64,000 nt of DNA from Blepharisma japonicum. Lineage: Eukaryota; Ciliophora; Heterotrichea; Heterotrichida; Blepharismidae. The first letter of the stretch is position 1, and every line of letters starts with the position of its first letter. Below, in pieces: positions 22,526-33,459 of this stretch. The translations under genes were made by a program, and so were the position numbers. The DNA lies in NCBI GenBank assembly GCA_949751835.1, contig CATKHK010000079.1, positions 145,925 through 209,924 on the forward strand, in the 5' to 3' direction. A model generated the notes under the pieces. It made no database searches. It was given only the letters and a program-made list of their open reading frames with translations, and was not told the DNA's origin.

Positions 22526-23008
22526 TTTATTCTTTATAACTTACTAGATATTTTTTGAGACTTTAAGAATGGATTTCGCTTCAGTTAGATAGCGCTTAGC
22601 ATTATAAAAATGATTTATTCATAAAATTGAAACTTTTGATTAGTGTTGTTGATATGGGAGCAAAATACTCTGTTTTATTCACAAAAAATTTTAAATTTTT
22701 GAGATGGAAATAAATTAAAATACATAAAGCTTTGAATTTACGAATAATTTTACTATTATAAATTCGAAGATCATCCGTTTCCAGCTGATATATTTGATAA
22801 GGAGTCTATGCCTACCCAAATAAAAGATATTTTGAAGCTGATACAATAGCGCTTTTTATATTGATTTTCATTTAAAAACTATCTATTTTAGTAAAATAGT
22901 TATATATTTTGAGCTCAAACAAAAAATGATATTAATAAGCCAAAGGAGTGCAATTATTAAAGTTTAATATTCTCGCCAAATTATTCCATCTTTAACAGTA
23001 AATATTCA
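22526..23008. other. intergenic between divergent genes
   Basis: AT-rich spacer; nothing recognised. Confidence 0.4.
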
Positions 23009-24544
23009 ATGTTCCTTTCAAGCTATCGCCGTCCTCCCTCAAATTATACTCGTTCCCAGCCCAATCGTCAAACCCCTACAACAGTCTCAGGAACTTCTAT
23101 TTCAAAGCCTCGTGGGACTAAGCAATCCAATGACCCAAAACCATCAAATCCTGTCCCACAACGCCAACATCTTCCAACATTTAACCCTCTTCCACCTACA
23201 AGTGTCCCTGAAGCCTCTCGATCTCCCGCAATAAAGCCTCCATCTCAACCTTTTGAAGAAGAAATCACGATCCATGTCCGTGATGAAGCAAAGCGAGTAG
23301 ACCGAGATTTCAAATGCCCCAAATCAATCCTTATCTCAAAGATGAAATACTTTGAATCCCATCTCTTAAGCTGCCAGTCAGTCGAAGACTTAGAAATAAG
23401 CGTTCACTGTGACGTAGATATTTTCGAATGGCTCATGCAATATATGATCCAACGAGAAAAGCCGAATCTGGAAATCAGCAAGGTGATTTCCATTTTGATT
23501 TCTTCAGAATTCTTACAGATGCAGTCATTGGTTAATGAATGCTTGGAATTTATTACAAGGAACCTTGAAGAAGTAGTTAAGCTGCCCATTGACATGAGCT
23601 GTCTAAACCCAAGTTTACTGAAACAGTTGGCAAAAATGGTAACTCCTGAGCTTCTTGATGACGTAAAGGATAGAAAAGATAAACTGACCAGCAAGCTTTT
23701 TATGAAGAAATTAGAAGAACTGCTAGAAGACGACAATAATATTTTGAATAGGTGTGTCTATTGCAATAAATTATATACAAATGAGCAACACGAATGAATG
23801 ATATGTGAAAAAGCAAGAATTTTTATTGATTTTCATGGAAATGTCATTGCAGAACATGTCGCTGATAGAAATTGGGAAATTAATAAATTTTTTTTATTTT
23901 TAAAAGACCAAGGACTTACATGGAGAGAAATTTATTGGAAAATATGGGCAAGGCTTCAAGCTTTTTACTGTAATGTGTGTGGACTTAAATTTGTAGCAGC
24001 TGAGCTAGGACATTGCAGCTACCACCCAGAGGAGCCAAAATTCAGTCATGGCAGCAATATTGGGTTCTACCAGTGCTGCCAACAGAAAGCTATCAGATTT
24101 GATACTTCAATTAAAAAGAAAGGCTGCTGTGGGAGAAATCATGTCCCACGTGACAAACTTCACTCAAAAGAATATGAATTTCTAATGAAAAATTTTACTA
24201 TTATTGAAGAACCTTTTGAAATGAAAAATGACAGAACTGTCTCTATTACAAAAATGGTACAAATGTTTGCGACCAAAGCAGACGCTGTAGAATCTGAAGA
24301 TGAAGATGAATTAGATGAGGATGAAAGAACTGACGAAAACTCAGTGTCTTTGAAAGAGGAGGAAGAGAAAAAAATGAAGAAAAAAATAAAAGGGAAAAAT
24401 GGAGACTTGAATCCTAGAAAACAAAGGGTTTGAAAGCTTGATAATTTAAGACTTGGAGATTTTACAAATATGAAAGAAATGTGTGACAATCTCGGCAAGA
24501 TGCGAAAGAAAAGAGATGTAAAACCTAATCCTAAAAAAAAATAA
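23009..24544 (+). CDS. SANBR (KIAA1841)-like BTB domain protein
   Basis: A 511-residue protein read through two TGA codons (about 23795 and 24431). Residues 1-85 are Pro/Ser/Gln-rich. Residues about 90-190 form the unusual BTB domain of the SANBR family: ITIHVRDEAKRV, FKCPKSILISKMKYFE, ISVHCDVDIFEWLMQY and VISILISSEFLQM. The following segment matches the conserved C-terminal region of that family: LKDQGLTWREIYWKIWA, Cys pairs YCNVCGLKF and HCSYHPEE, and QCCQQKAIRFD...KGCCGRNHV, which together suggest zinc binding. Mammalian SANBR restrains class-switch recombination through BTB dimerisation; a role here can only be guessed as scaffold or chromatin regulator. The C-terminus is acidic then Lys-rich. 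Stop is TAA. Confidence 0.85.
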
Positions 24545-24645
24545 GATTTTGTATAAATTTATTATTGAATTTAAAACACTCAATAAATCTTGCTTTTATA
24601 TTTTTCTAAAAAAATTATTATTTTAAGCCCCCAATAATTAATCTC

Positions 24646-25830
24646 ATGGAGGAGCCTAAAGACTTTAAAGAGCCTAAAAAGCTACCTTATGGTATGATCA
24701 TAAAATTTGATGACTTATGAACTCCTGAATCTCAGCTAAAAACTTCATGATACGGCGCAATTCGGAAAAACGAGCAAAAAGATAAATGCTTTATTTTAAA
24801 ACTCAACGGCCGATTTGCCTATGCTAACGAAAAACTTGAATTTACTCCAAATATTAACGAGGATGCTTTAGCTTTGTCTAAAAAATTAACAAATGACTCA
24901 TATCGCCAGTTAAAATGGGCAAACAGAATTTCCCTGCTAGCTTCATACTGAACCAACATGACAAACTCAATTAACAGCTTAACACCCCAAGAATTAGAAG
25001 AAGAAAAAGAAAAGCTCAGAAAATACATCCCAGACGCCATCATAAGCAACCAACACTTTTTTTCTGAATTGCTGAAAAATATAAACACCATGGACTACCC
25101 CAATTACAGCTGGTTCAAGCCTATCAAGCCAAGGCCAGCAATTTTATTTTATTTAGCTGATAAAGATAAATTAAGCATACAGACTGTATATGCCCAATAT
25201 AAAAATTCTCCTTATCCTAATAGAGGAGACTATGACGATTTGCCTGAGGAAGTTAAAGCGGAATATGAGGAAATTTATAGCCTTGACAAAATTAGGTATC
25301 ATGCAGAATTAATGAAATGCTCAAATGCACAGTATTTGAATTATTTAACAGAAGTCATTTCTTTGGGAGATGTGTTTAAATGTCCGTTAGCAAGAGGCTT
25401 AGGAGAAAACACAAGAATGAGAAAAAAAGTATCGGTTTTTATGCAGATTAAAATAGAAAATTGGATCAGCACACTTATGAGAAAAATGGAAGAATTGTTT
25501 AGGAAGGCGCGATGAGGAAACAGAAAAAACTCAGTTTTAAAGCTGGCAGTTAATGACTGCCTTACTAATTTCCCAAAAGATGCAACCAGTCCTATTATAC
25601 ATTATACGATGTGTGGAGAAAATTTGAATGAAAATAAGCCTGTGCTTTATATAATTGAGCAATCAATTTTCCATCAAGAATCTTGGCTGGAAGCGAATGA
25701 AAATACTGAGGAGCCTGCGAATTTTTTGAGTGATCCGCTGTTTTTGCCGTATATGTGTGTGAATTTAGGACATGGAATTAAAGCGAAATTGTATGAAATA
25801 GAAGATGCTTTATTTGACATTGGACGGTAA
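24646..25830 (+). CDS. HMG-box-like family protein, tandem copy A
   Basis: First of three adjacent paralogues; 394 residues, read through TGA (Trp) codons. Three conserved blocks: an N-terminal block (LPYG..., KCFILKLNGRFAYAN), a middle block, and a C-terminal block (IIEQSIFHQESW, GHGIKAKLYEIEDALFD). In the middle, PRPAILFYLADK followed by YDDLPEEVKAEYEE and LDKIRYHAELMKC follows the three-helix spacing of an HMG box. HMG boxes bend DNA, but the resemblance is by eye and only moderate. The start codon lies next to a CCCCC-AATAATTAAT leader similar to copies B and C. Family otherwise unknown to me. Confidence 0.75.
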
Positions 25831-26236
25831 GCAATTAAAATAATAAATTGCTGAATTTATGATAAATTAAAAAATTATTAATAAATACTTGATTTTTAAA
25901 ATAAATCATTTAAAAAGATTTAATAATAGCCCTTAAAATAAAAAATTATGATTCAATAAGAAATAATTAAGACATGCACAATTATCAAAATTTAACTTGC
26001 ATCAAGAAGCCGATTAGAAAATATCGGCTTATGAAAATTATGTCTACAACTGTTACATTACTCAACTAATTCCAATGGAGAAATTTTGCCTTTTATATTT
26101 TTCTCAATTATTATCAAGATTTATGCAAAATATGATTTTGACATTCTAAAACAATTGCTACAAGCTTGACAACAAAAATAGCTATTCACTTAAACAGAGC
26201 CAAATTTTATTTTATATTGAAGGCCCCTTATAATTA
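25831..26236. other. spacer between tandem copies A and B
   Basis: AT-rich. The last 16 bases hold the CCCCTTATAATTA leader shared with copy C. Confidence 0.5.
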
Positions 26237-27487
26237 ATGACTATCAATTTACCTTACGGTATGAGTATTGATATTGACAAATTATGATCCTCAGACTCCA
26301 AGCTGAAATACCTATGAAGTCACTCTATCCGTAAAAATGCAGCCGATACCAAGTGTTTCGTTTTCAGAGTAAATGGCAGATTTTGCTATGCTAATACCAA
26401 GCTTGAGATCACTTCAAATATTAATAACCAGGCTTTATCACTTTTCCGAGAATGAGAAAACGGAGGAGACATCGTTACAAAATGGCAAAAAAAAGCTGAA
26501 AAAACCATTGAATATTTAAAATCCAATCTTAAGCCTTGAGTTTCAAAAGAAGATAGGAACAAACTTAATTCGTTTGTCCCAGAGGCGATTCTCAAAGATA
26601 ATAATTTTGTGAGAAAACTGCTTAAGACTATCATAGGACGAGATAACAGAGTGTACAGTTTATTCGAGCCAATTAGACCTAGAGTACCTCTTATGTTTTA
26701 TATTGCTGACAAATCCAAGTCAACTCTATGTGATTTTTATTTCCAAGTCCTCAGTGGTTATCATTCTATTAAAGCAGAATACGACGCTTTGCCAGTCCAC
26801 GTTATTGAAGCCTACAAAAAAGCCTACAAATTAGACAAGCTCCGCTATGAAATAGAAATCTTGAAATGCTCAAACGTAAGGTACCTCAACTTCTTATCTG
26901 ATGGCCTCTGCCTTGCCGAAGTCTATAAGAGCTATGCAGGCCCTCCCAGCACCCAAAGCGATAACTGCATAGTCTGAAAAATTTCTTTATTTATTTCTAT
27001 AAAAATCGAAAACCTTATTCGTGCTTTAATTGGAAACCTCAAAGAATTCAATTGATGCGCCCATCAAAATATGAAAAAAGAGCAAGTCCTGCAGTACACC
27101 ATTAATAAATTCATAAAAAATTGCCCTAAAGATGAAAATGAGCAGATAATGCATTATACAATATGCTTAGAATTAGTGTTAGAAAATTATCCTGAGCTGT
27201 GTATAATAGAACAGTCAATTTGGCATATGGAATCATGATGTGAAACTGAGGACGAATCTATGGAAATAATAGACTTGACAAATGTACCACTTTCTTCTCC
27301 TTATATGTGTACAAAGCTAGGGCGAGGAATTAAAGCAAAATTGTATGAAATTGAAGATATGCTTCTTGAAGGGAGTTGCATGAAAACCTCGCTTTGGGTT
27401 GATGATTATAAGTTCATTTTTTCGAATTTTATGAATATCACTGAACTGCCAGAGCCAGATAATAATCATCCTATTATAATATTATAA
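26237..27487 (+). CDS. HMG-box-like family protein, tandem copy B
   Basis: A 416-residue paralogue of copies A and C, with at least seven in-frame TGA (Trp) codons. It retains LPYGMSIDIDKLW, KCFVFRVNGRFCYAN, the HMG-like core (RPRVPLMFYIADK, YDALPVHVIEAY, LDKLRYEIEILKC) and the C-terminal IIEQSIWHMESW and GRGIKAKLYEIED. It is the most divergent copy: CGEN is replaced by CLEL, a stretch before the second half is altered, and the C-terminus has about 30 additional residues, rich in Asn/Pro at the end. Same strand and spacing as A and C. Confidence 0.75.
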
Positions 27488-27664
27488 TATTATATCCATA
27501 GGCCAATTTTTTTTTAAATCATTTTTAACCCTTAAACATCCTAAAAATTTTCTATTATTTTTGCTGATTAAGAAAATAATAATACCCTTAATACCCTGAA
27601 ATTAAAATTCCTTATTTATAGCAACTCAGCATAAATAAAAATAAATTAGATCCCCTTATAATTA

Positions 27665-28852
27665 ATGACCTTAAGACTACCATACGGCCTCACGGTCAAC
27701 TTCGAAGAAATGTGAACAACTGAATCTCAGCTCAAGCATTTATGACACAAGGCAATCCGCAAAAATATGGGCATGAGAAAATGCTTCGTTTTTCGCCTCA
27801 ATGGAAAATACGCCTATGCCAACGCAAAAGTAAAGCTTACCCCCGACATTAACACCCAATGCTTATCTTTGTGTAAAAAATGGGAAAATAGCTCAGACCG
27901 CCAAACAAAGTGAACAAATAAAGCCCACTCAGTTGCAAATCATTTTATTAAGCTGAGGGAAAGGACGTGGAATGAACAATCTATCAAGTCTAATGAAGAG
28001 AAAAAGCGGCTTAGAACGTATATCCCAGAAATAATTCTTGACAACCCAAACACTTTAGGTACACTCTTGAAATCGACCATGTGCAAGCCGGGAGAAAATT
28101 ACAGTTTTTTTAAACCAACCCCAGCCAGAGCACCACTTATATATTATATAGCCGATAAATTCGGCTTATGCCTCTACAATACTTTTTTTCCGTACCGAGA
28201 CTATTACCATAATGCCAAAAAAGAATACGAAACTCTCCCCAAAGAATTCAAAGCACTTTATATCAAAGCTAACGAACTCGACGCTTTAAGACACCAAGCA
28301 GAAACCATGAAATGTGCCAGCGCCAGCTTCTTGAATTTTCTGAACCACTCTATCTCCTGACGAGAAATCTACAGAAGGCCTTTTTCCACTATTTTTGGTG
28401 AAAATTTGCGGTCGATGAGCAAAATCAACGTTTTTATGCCAATCAAGGTGGAAAATTGGATCAGTGCCGTAATTAAAAAAATTGATAATTTATGCAAAGA
28501 TGGAGCCTGGAGAAACAAAAAAAATAAAGTCCTGAAAGATGTTGTCAATGATCTAGTAAAAAGGTACCCAAAAGATGAAGACGCACCATTAACACATTAC
28601 ACTCTTTGTGGAGAAAATCTGAATAATTATACCCCGACACTTTTTGTGATCGAGCAGTCTATTTGGCACCAAGAGTCATGGATGGAATCGTCAGAGCTTA
28701 TAGGAGACGTCGTGGACATGCAGGATTTCCCACTTACAAGACCTTATAGCAATGTAAACTTAGGCTATGGGATCGAGGCAAAACTGTATAAAATTGAAGA
28801 CGTGCTGTTTGATAGCGGATATATGAAAAAGATTAGGGAAGTAGACGATTAA
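27665..28852 (+). CDS. HMG-box-like family protein, tandem copy C
   Basis: A 395-residue paralogue of copies A and B, read through several TGA codons. N-terminal LPYGLTVNFEEMW and KCFVFRLNGKYAYAN; core PARAPLIYYIADK, YETLPKEFKALY and LDALRHQAETMKC; C-terminal VFMPIKVENWISAVI, CGENLNNY, VIEQSIWHQESW and GYGIEAKLYKIEDVLFD. The conserved Trp residues encoded by TGA in all copies show that the code reading is right. The leader CCCCTTATAATTA immediately before ATG is shared with copy B. Stop is TAA; the WD40 gene on the other strand ends 37 bp away. Confidence 0.75.
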
Positions 28853-28888
28853 TGATAATATATGAGCTAATATGCATTAATTATTACA

Positions 28889-30172
28889 TTAAAAAAGGTT
28901 GTAGAATACCCTTAAGGTATCTTTTGCCCCAATGGTGATTATTATATGTCTCAGGTCTCTTTTATCATTTGATAATTGATGGCATTCTCTCAGCTTCAGC
29001 AGTACCACTGTAGGTGCAAAAATTGAATACTCAGGGACTTTTCTTTTTCTCGCCCGGAAGCACTCATAGCTTTGGTTTTTTACTCCACGCTTGATCCCAA
29101 GGCAGCCAAAAGTGTTTCATATAATTACTCGTCCTCTTTCAGTACTCGCAATTACATGTCCAATATCCTGCGAAAAAGAAGCTTTAATAGGGAATTTCGT
29201 AAAATGGCCACCTTTGTATTTTTGCATCATCAGATTTTCTGTAAATTTATACAGCCTTATCCTAGAGTCATTAGTAGTAACTAGCACATGCTCACAGTCC
29301 ATAAATTCTACAGCCGTCACCTTTCTCCCTTTACTTCTCAGCCCGCTTCTATTCCTACACAATATGGTATAGCTGTGCCTCAGCCTCAAATCTGTGCTTC
29401 TTGACTCATAAATCATTACCTGTCCTTTAGCTAACCCAGCAGCCAAAAACTGCCCCTCTGCAGAATAAGCCAGCGAAAAAATATGATCAATAGTCTGGTA
29501 AAACCCTTCAATTTTCCTATCAGGTAATTTATAAAGCCTGATAACTCTATCTTGGCAAGCCGTGACAAAATAGTTCTCGTTCATAGGATGAAAGCAGCAG
29601 GCATTTACTCCACAAGGGTGCTGGAATGTGTCAATTGACTGCTCAGATCCGATCAATCATAACTTAACTGTTCCATCCAATGAGGAAGATAATAGCCTAG
29701 AGCTGGTACAGTCTCAAGAAATGCTAGTAACTGCACGTGTATGCTCACTAAACATAATAAACGGAAAAGGGTGCAAAAGCTGGGTGTCTCCATTCCTGAA
29801 CGCTGAAATCTCATATATTGAAGTTACGCAGCATCCTCCAGAAATAGCTAAAAATCTTCCATTGGGGCTGAACTTCATGATCCAGAACTCGCTTTGGCTT
29901 TTTTGGGTCAGGCCCAGCTCTTGGTTCAGCTGGAAATTTTGGAACTCACAAAATTCTTTGTCCCTTTTTTTGTATTTTGGGAGTCATGGAGAATGGGTCA
30001 AGAAATCTTCAGTTTGTGTCACAGCTGATGCAGAATTATTAGAAGTCATGCTCTGGGTGTCAGAAATATCATTATTAAAGTTAACGATTCTAGCTGAGTT
30101 GTCATTGACCATGTCTGCGGATTTCTCAACAGCATCGTAGAACTCTTCATCGCTGTCTTGTATAGTTTCCAT
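28889..30172 (-). CDS. WD40-repeat protein, WDR44-like
   Basis: A 427-residue protein, read through TGA codons near 29114, 29645, 29876 and 29984. The N-terminus is acidic (EEFYDAVEKSADM). WD repeats begin at FWIMKFSPNGRFLAISG and continue with VTSISWDCTSSRLLSSSLDG, VNACCFHPMNENYFVTACQD and FSLAYSAEGQFLAAGLAKG. Then come the WDR44 landmarks: NRSGLRSKGRKVTAVEF, VLVTTNDSRIRLYKF, QIKASFSQD-like KASFSQDIGHVIAS, and a final IIITIGAKDTLRVFYNL. WDR44 is a Rab11-binding effector in recycling traffic; the propeller is conserved here but the N-terminal Rab-binding part is not evident. Its start is 33 bp from the divergent PP2C gene. Confidence 0.85.
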
Positions 30173-30205
30173 TTATATTATTTCTCTTTATAAATTACGC
30201 AAAAA

Positions 30206-31472
30206 ATGTCAAAAATATCCAAACCTAAGTCAAAAAGTAGCTTGAGGATGGAAGCTTATACCCCGACCCCTAGCAATATCCACAAGGTCAGAAGTCTTCA
30301 GAATTTTTCCACCCCAACAGCTCAGAAGAAAAATGTACAGATAGGAGATTTTAGAAACAAAACTTACTTGTCGTATCAGCCGGACTCGCTTATCCATACT
30401 CCTGAGCTGGGACAGAGTGCTTTTAAGCCTCGAAAGCTGCCAAAACTGTCTATTAACAACCCAGTTTTTAAAAACCAAACAGCAAACTCAGCTCTTGACA
30501 AAGAAAAAACCTCCCAGAGCTCAAGCAGACTGAAACCATATTTAAGGCAAAAAACAAACATTTCAGTAAAATCTGCTATAAAAAACCATGTAATTTCCTG
30601 CACTTATAAATCAAGGACTGGAGAATCTTTAGGGAAGCCAAAAGTTTTTAACCAAGATTCCTTTATAGTGAAATCAGCTCTAAAAGGGGTCAAAGGACAG
30701 TATTTGTTTGGGATCTGTGACGGGCATGGACCTGCTGGCCATGAGGTGTCACGGTTTATAAAAGAAAAATTCCCGATTATTTTTGATGGAAAATTTACTG
30801 TAAAAAACCCTGATCATGGGCAGATAAAAGAAATACTCGGGAGCTCAATAAGGGAGCTTGCTAAAAATATTGATAATAGTAAAATTGATGTGGAAAGCAG
30901 CGGAAGCACCTTGAACTCTGTTTTTATTAGTGGGGATAAGGTAGTCTGTGGGAATATCGGGGATTCTAGAGCTGTAATTGGGACTTTTAAAGAGAGATGG
31001 CTCTGAAAAGAACTGTCCAGGGACCACAAACCCAGCGAAGAAGACGAAAAAGAAAGAATCATCAGTGCTAACGGTAGGGTAGAGCCAAGAAACATTGAAG
31101 GTCACGACGTAGGACCTGAAAGAGTTTGGCTTGAAAATCTCGGAATGCCAGGTCTTGCCGTATCCAGGTCAATCGGTGACCGAATTGCCCACAGAATTGG
31201 TGTTAGCTCAGTCCCAGAGTTTACTGACCACTGAATCGTCCCAGAAGACAAGTTCATCATTATCGCCAGCGACGGGATTTGGGAGTTCATTTCTAGCGAA
31301 GAAGCTGTAAATATCGTAGGAAACACCTGATACGCCGGCAAAAGTGATAAATGCTGCGAAGTTCTTGTAAATGAAGCTGTAGAAAGATGGAGCGAGCATG
31401 GAAATAATGTAGACGATATCACCATTCTTATTATTTTCCTTAGTTTCTCTAATAAGAGGTGAGGAACCATAA
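30206..31472 (+). CDS. PP2C-family Ser/Thr phosphatase
   Basis: About 411 residues. The N-terminal ~135 residues are basic and Ser-rich. The PPM/PP2C domain follows: KVFNQDSFIV, FGICDGHG with metal-binding Asp, SSGSTLNSVFI, CGNIGDSRAV, GLAVSRSIGD, IIIASDGIWEF and VDDITILII. All the metal-binding aspartates I can place are present. TGA (Trp) codons occur near 31003, 31231 and 31327. The 3' end is uncertain: the frame runs into the opposite gene unless a 16-nt GT...AG intron at 31443-31458 is removed, giving an end LSEEP and TAA at 31470. Mg/Mn-dependent dephosphorylation; substrate unknown. Confidence 0.85.
31443..31458 (+). other. possible 16-nt intron at the PP2C 3' end
   Basis: GTTTCTCTAATAAGAG. 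The start (GTTT) departs from the GTA start of the other introns, so this is tentative; it gives a stop before the convergent gene. Confidence 0.45.
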
Positions 31473-31494
31473 TTAACAAAGTTAAAACATACCC

Positions 31495-32583
31495 TTATAT
31501 AGCTTTTTTTCTGCGAATTACTTCAGATTTCAGCTCTTTGGGAAGCTGCGCAAATATTTTTCTAATGTCGTCTTGATGTTTTAAGCAGAATTCGACACAT
31601 TTTTCTTTGAGCTCGATGGCTTCGTTTTCGGAGGCGGCGTCCCAGATGGCTTCGAGGTTGTCTTCGTCGATACATTTTTCAAGCTCGATTTGGATGATTA
31701 GCTTGAGACCGTTAACTCGGTAGAGGCCAGCAAGGTAAAGAAGCTCCATGATGTGTTGGTTGTCTGTTTTTAGTTTTCCTGTATAGAGATATAATAGCAT
31801 ACTTTTTACTGCTTCATATGAGTATCCATTGATTTGGACTTCATTTAAAGAAGCTTCAAGCATTGAGCTAGTTAACATTGCACTAAATATAGGAGATCTT
31901 GCACCTAATATTGATTTGTGGACCTTAATTCTTTCTCCACTGTCAACTACTACGTTTAAATCGCTCAGGTTTTCAGTATCAAATAGCCTTTCTAAATAAA
32001 TCTCAGTTGCATTTCTCTTATAATTGATAGGCTCTTCATTAGTCCTATAGTCCAATCACTGGGTCATCAGCTCTCTTTTCCTTTCTTCTTCAGGGCTAAT
32101 TATTCTTTGTTTCGGCTCCTCAGGCAAAGATTCAGATTTTGTCTCTTCCAATGCAAATTTGCTCATGACGAGGCCGAGCTCTCGTTTTTCAGCTAAATGC
32201 TGCCTTCTTATGATTTCTTCAGGAGAAAGTTCTTGCTTTTTAGGAGGAATTACAGGTTTTTCAATGATTTTGACAGGTGCTTGGTTACCTGATTGAAATC
32301 TTGCTAGCATTTTTTGGCGTCTTTCTTCGTCTCTTCTGGCTTTGTCAGCTTCTAAATTAGGGTTTGGGAGATCTTGGAAATTGGCTTGGGGAATTTCTTC
32401 ATCTAAACGGCCACTTCCTCCTTCAAAATGAGGTTGCATGTAGCCATTTGCTTTTAATCAGGCTTGAGAAGGCCCATCAAAGCCAAATCCACCATATAGT
32501 CCTGGCTCGTTGCCTGTTCTTGCGTGAGGAAATTTAGGCTTTTGAGGAGAGTCTTGGGGCTCAGTGTCAGAATCTGAATCCAT
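31495..32583 (-). CDS. BTB-BACK domain protein
   Basis: A 362-residue protein read through two TGA codons (about 32054 and 32456). Residues 1-170 are disordered and rich in Glu/Arg/Pro. The BTB/POZ domain spans about 195-300: LSDLNVVVDSGERIKVHKSILGARSPIF, then FSAMLTSSM, VKSMLLYLYTGKL and LLYLAGLYRVNGL. A short BACK-like helical segment follows (ENEAIELKEKCVEFCLKHQ). BTB proteins usually serve as substrate adaptors for CUL3 ubiquitin ligases; there is no kelch or other recognition domain here, so the partner may bind the N-terminal region. It starts with acidic MDSDSDTE. Stop is TAA. Confidence 0.85.
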
Positions 32584-32885
32584 TTAATAGAATTTATAAT
32601 GAAATTTATTGTTATAATGCAGCAATTCTTTCTTCAGCATTCTTATTTTTGGATTCATAGCATGCTTTTTATCAGAAAACATACAAAATTAAAATAAGCC
32701 GGCATTTAATTAGTATCTCTTCCATAAGCCTCAAATTATTATATTTTTATTTCCAAACAGCCATAAAGTTCTTTTATCATATACTTAAAAAGTATGATAT
32801 TACAAAGAAATTGAAAACTTATTTATTGATATCTTTCATCCTTTAGTTATATATAAACTGCTAATCCATTATTTTACACTTCGAT
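32584..32885. other. intergenic, nothing recognised
   Basis: AT-rich spacer upstream of a doubtful small frame. Confidence 0.4.
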
Positions 32886-33140
32886 ATGACAAAGCAGAAT
32901 ATCCTTTTCTCTAATCTTAGCATAATCTTGTGAAAGATGCTTTTTAGAGTATTTCAAAGTATAAAACTTTGGATAGTAGGCGGAAGAATCTTCCATGGAA
33001 AAAATACTATATTAGTAATGAATAGTATCAAACAGAGAGACAACAAAATAATGTTAAATACAAATGTTTCTCATTGTTTTAAAGTTAAATCCAAAACCCC
33101 AACAATTCACAAGTTAGCAAGAGGACCTCACAACGCGTAG
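32886..33140 (+). CDS. doubtful small open frame, 84 aa
   Basis: ATG-to-TAG frame with one TGA (Trp). The protein is basic, with WIVGGRIFHGKN and KVKSKTPTIHKLARGPHNA; no family recognised. It is less AT-biased than flanking DNA, which is the only argument for a gene. The following 180 bp carries a direct repeat and may be part of the same decayed locus. Confidence 0.3.
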
Positions 33141-33160
33141 CCTCGCACTTACTCTATATA

Positions 33161-33238
33161 GTAAGCCTCGATGATAATAATAATAAATTACGGTTATCAC
33201 CCCTTATGGAGTCAACATTAGTAAGCCTCGATGATAAT
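33161..33238. repeat. 18-bp direct repeat pair, 60-bp period
   Basis: GTAAGCCTCGATGATAAT occurs at 33161-33178 and again at 33221-33238; a partial third match (GTAGCCTCG) begins at 33137. The sequence between is not repeated. Confidence 0.8.
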
Positions 33239-33459
33239 CTTTTGCAAACTTCTTCATTTTATTGATCCGAAAGAAATTAGGGATTATTTAAGTTCTAATA
33301 AACTTTTAGGATAGTAAATCATGTCCTATGGTGGCACTCCAAAACGTTCAAAGCACTAATTTTTGACTGTCTTCAAATATATATTATATAATCTCTAAAT
33401 ATTTGATACAATCTACCAATATAAGTCTAATAATTCCATATTTGGTAAAATATTCTGAT

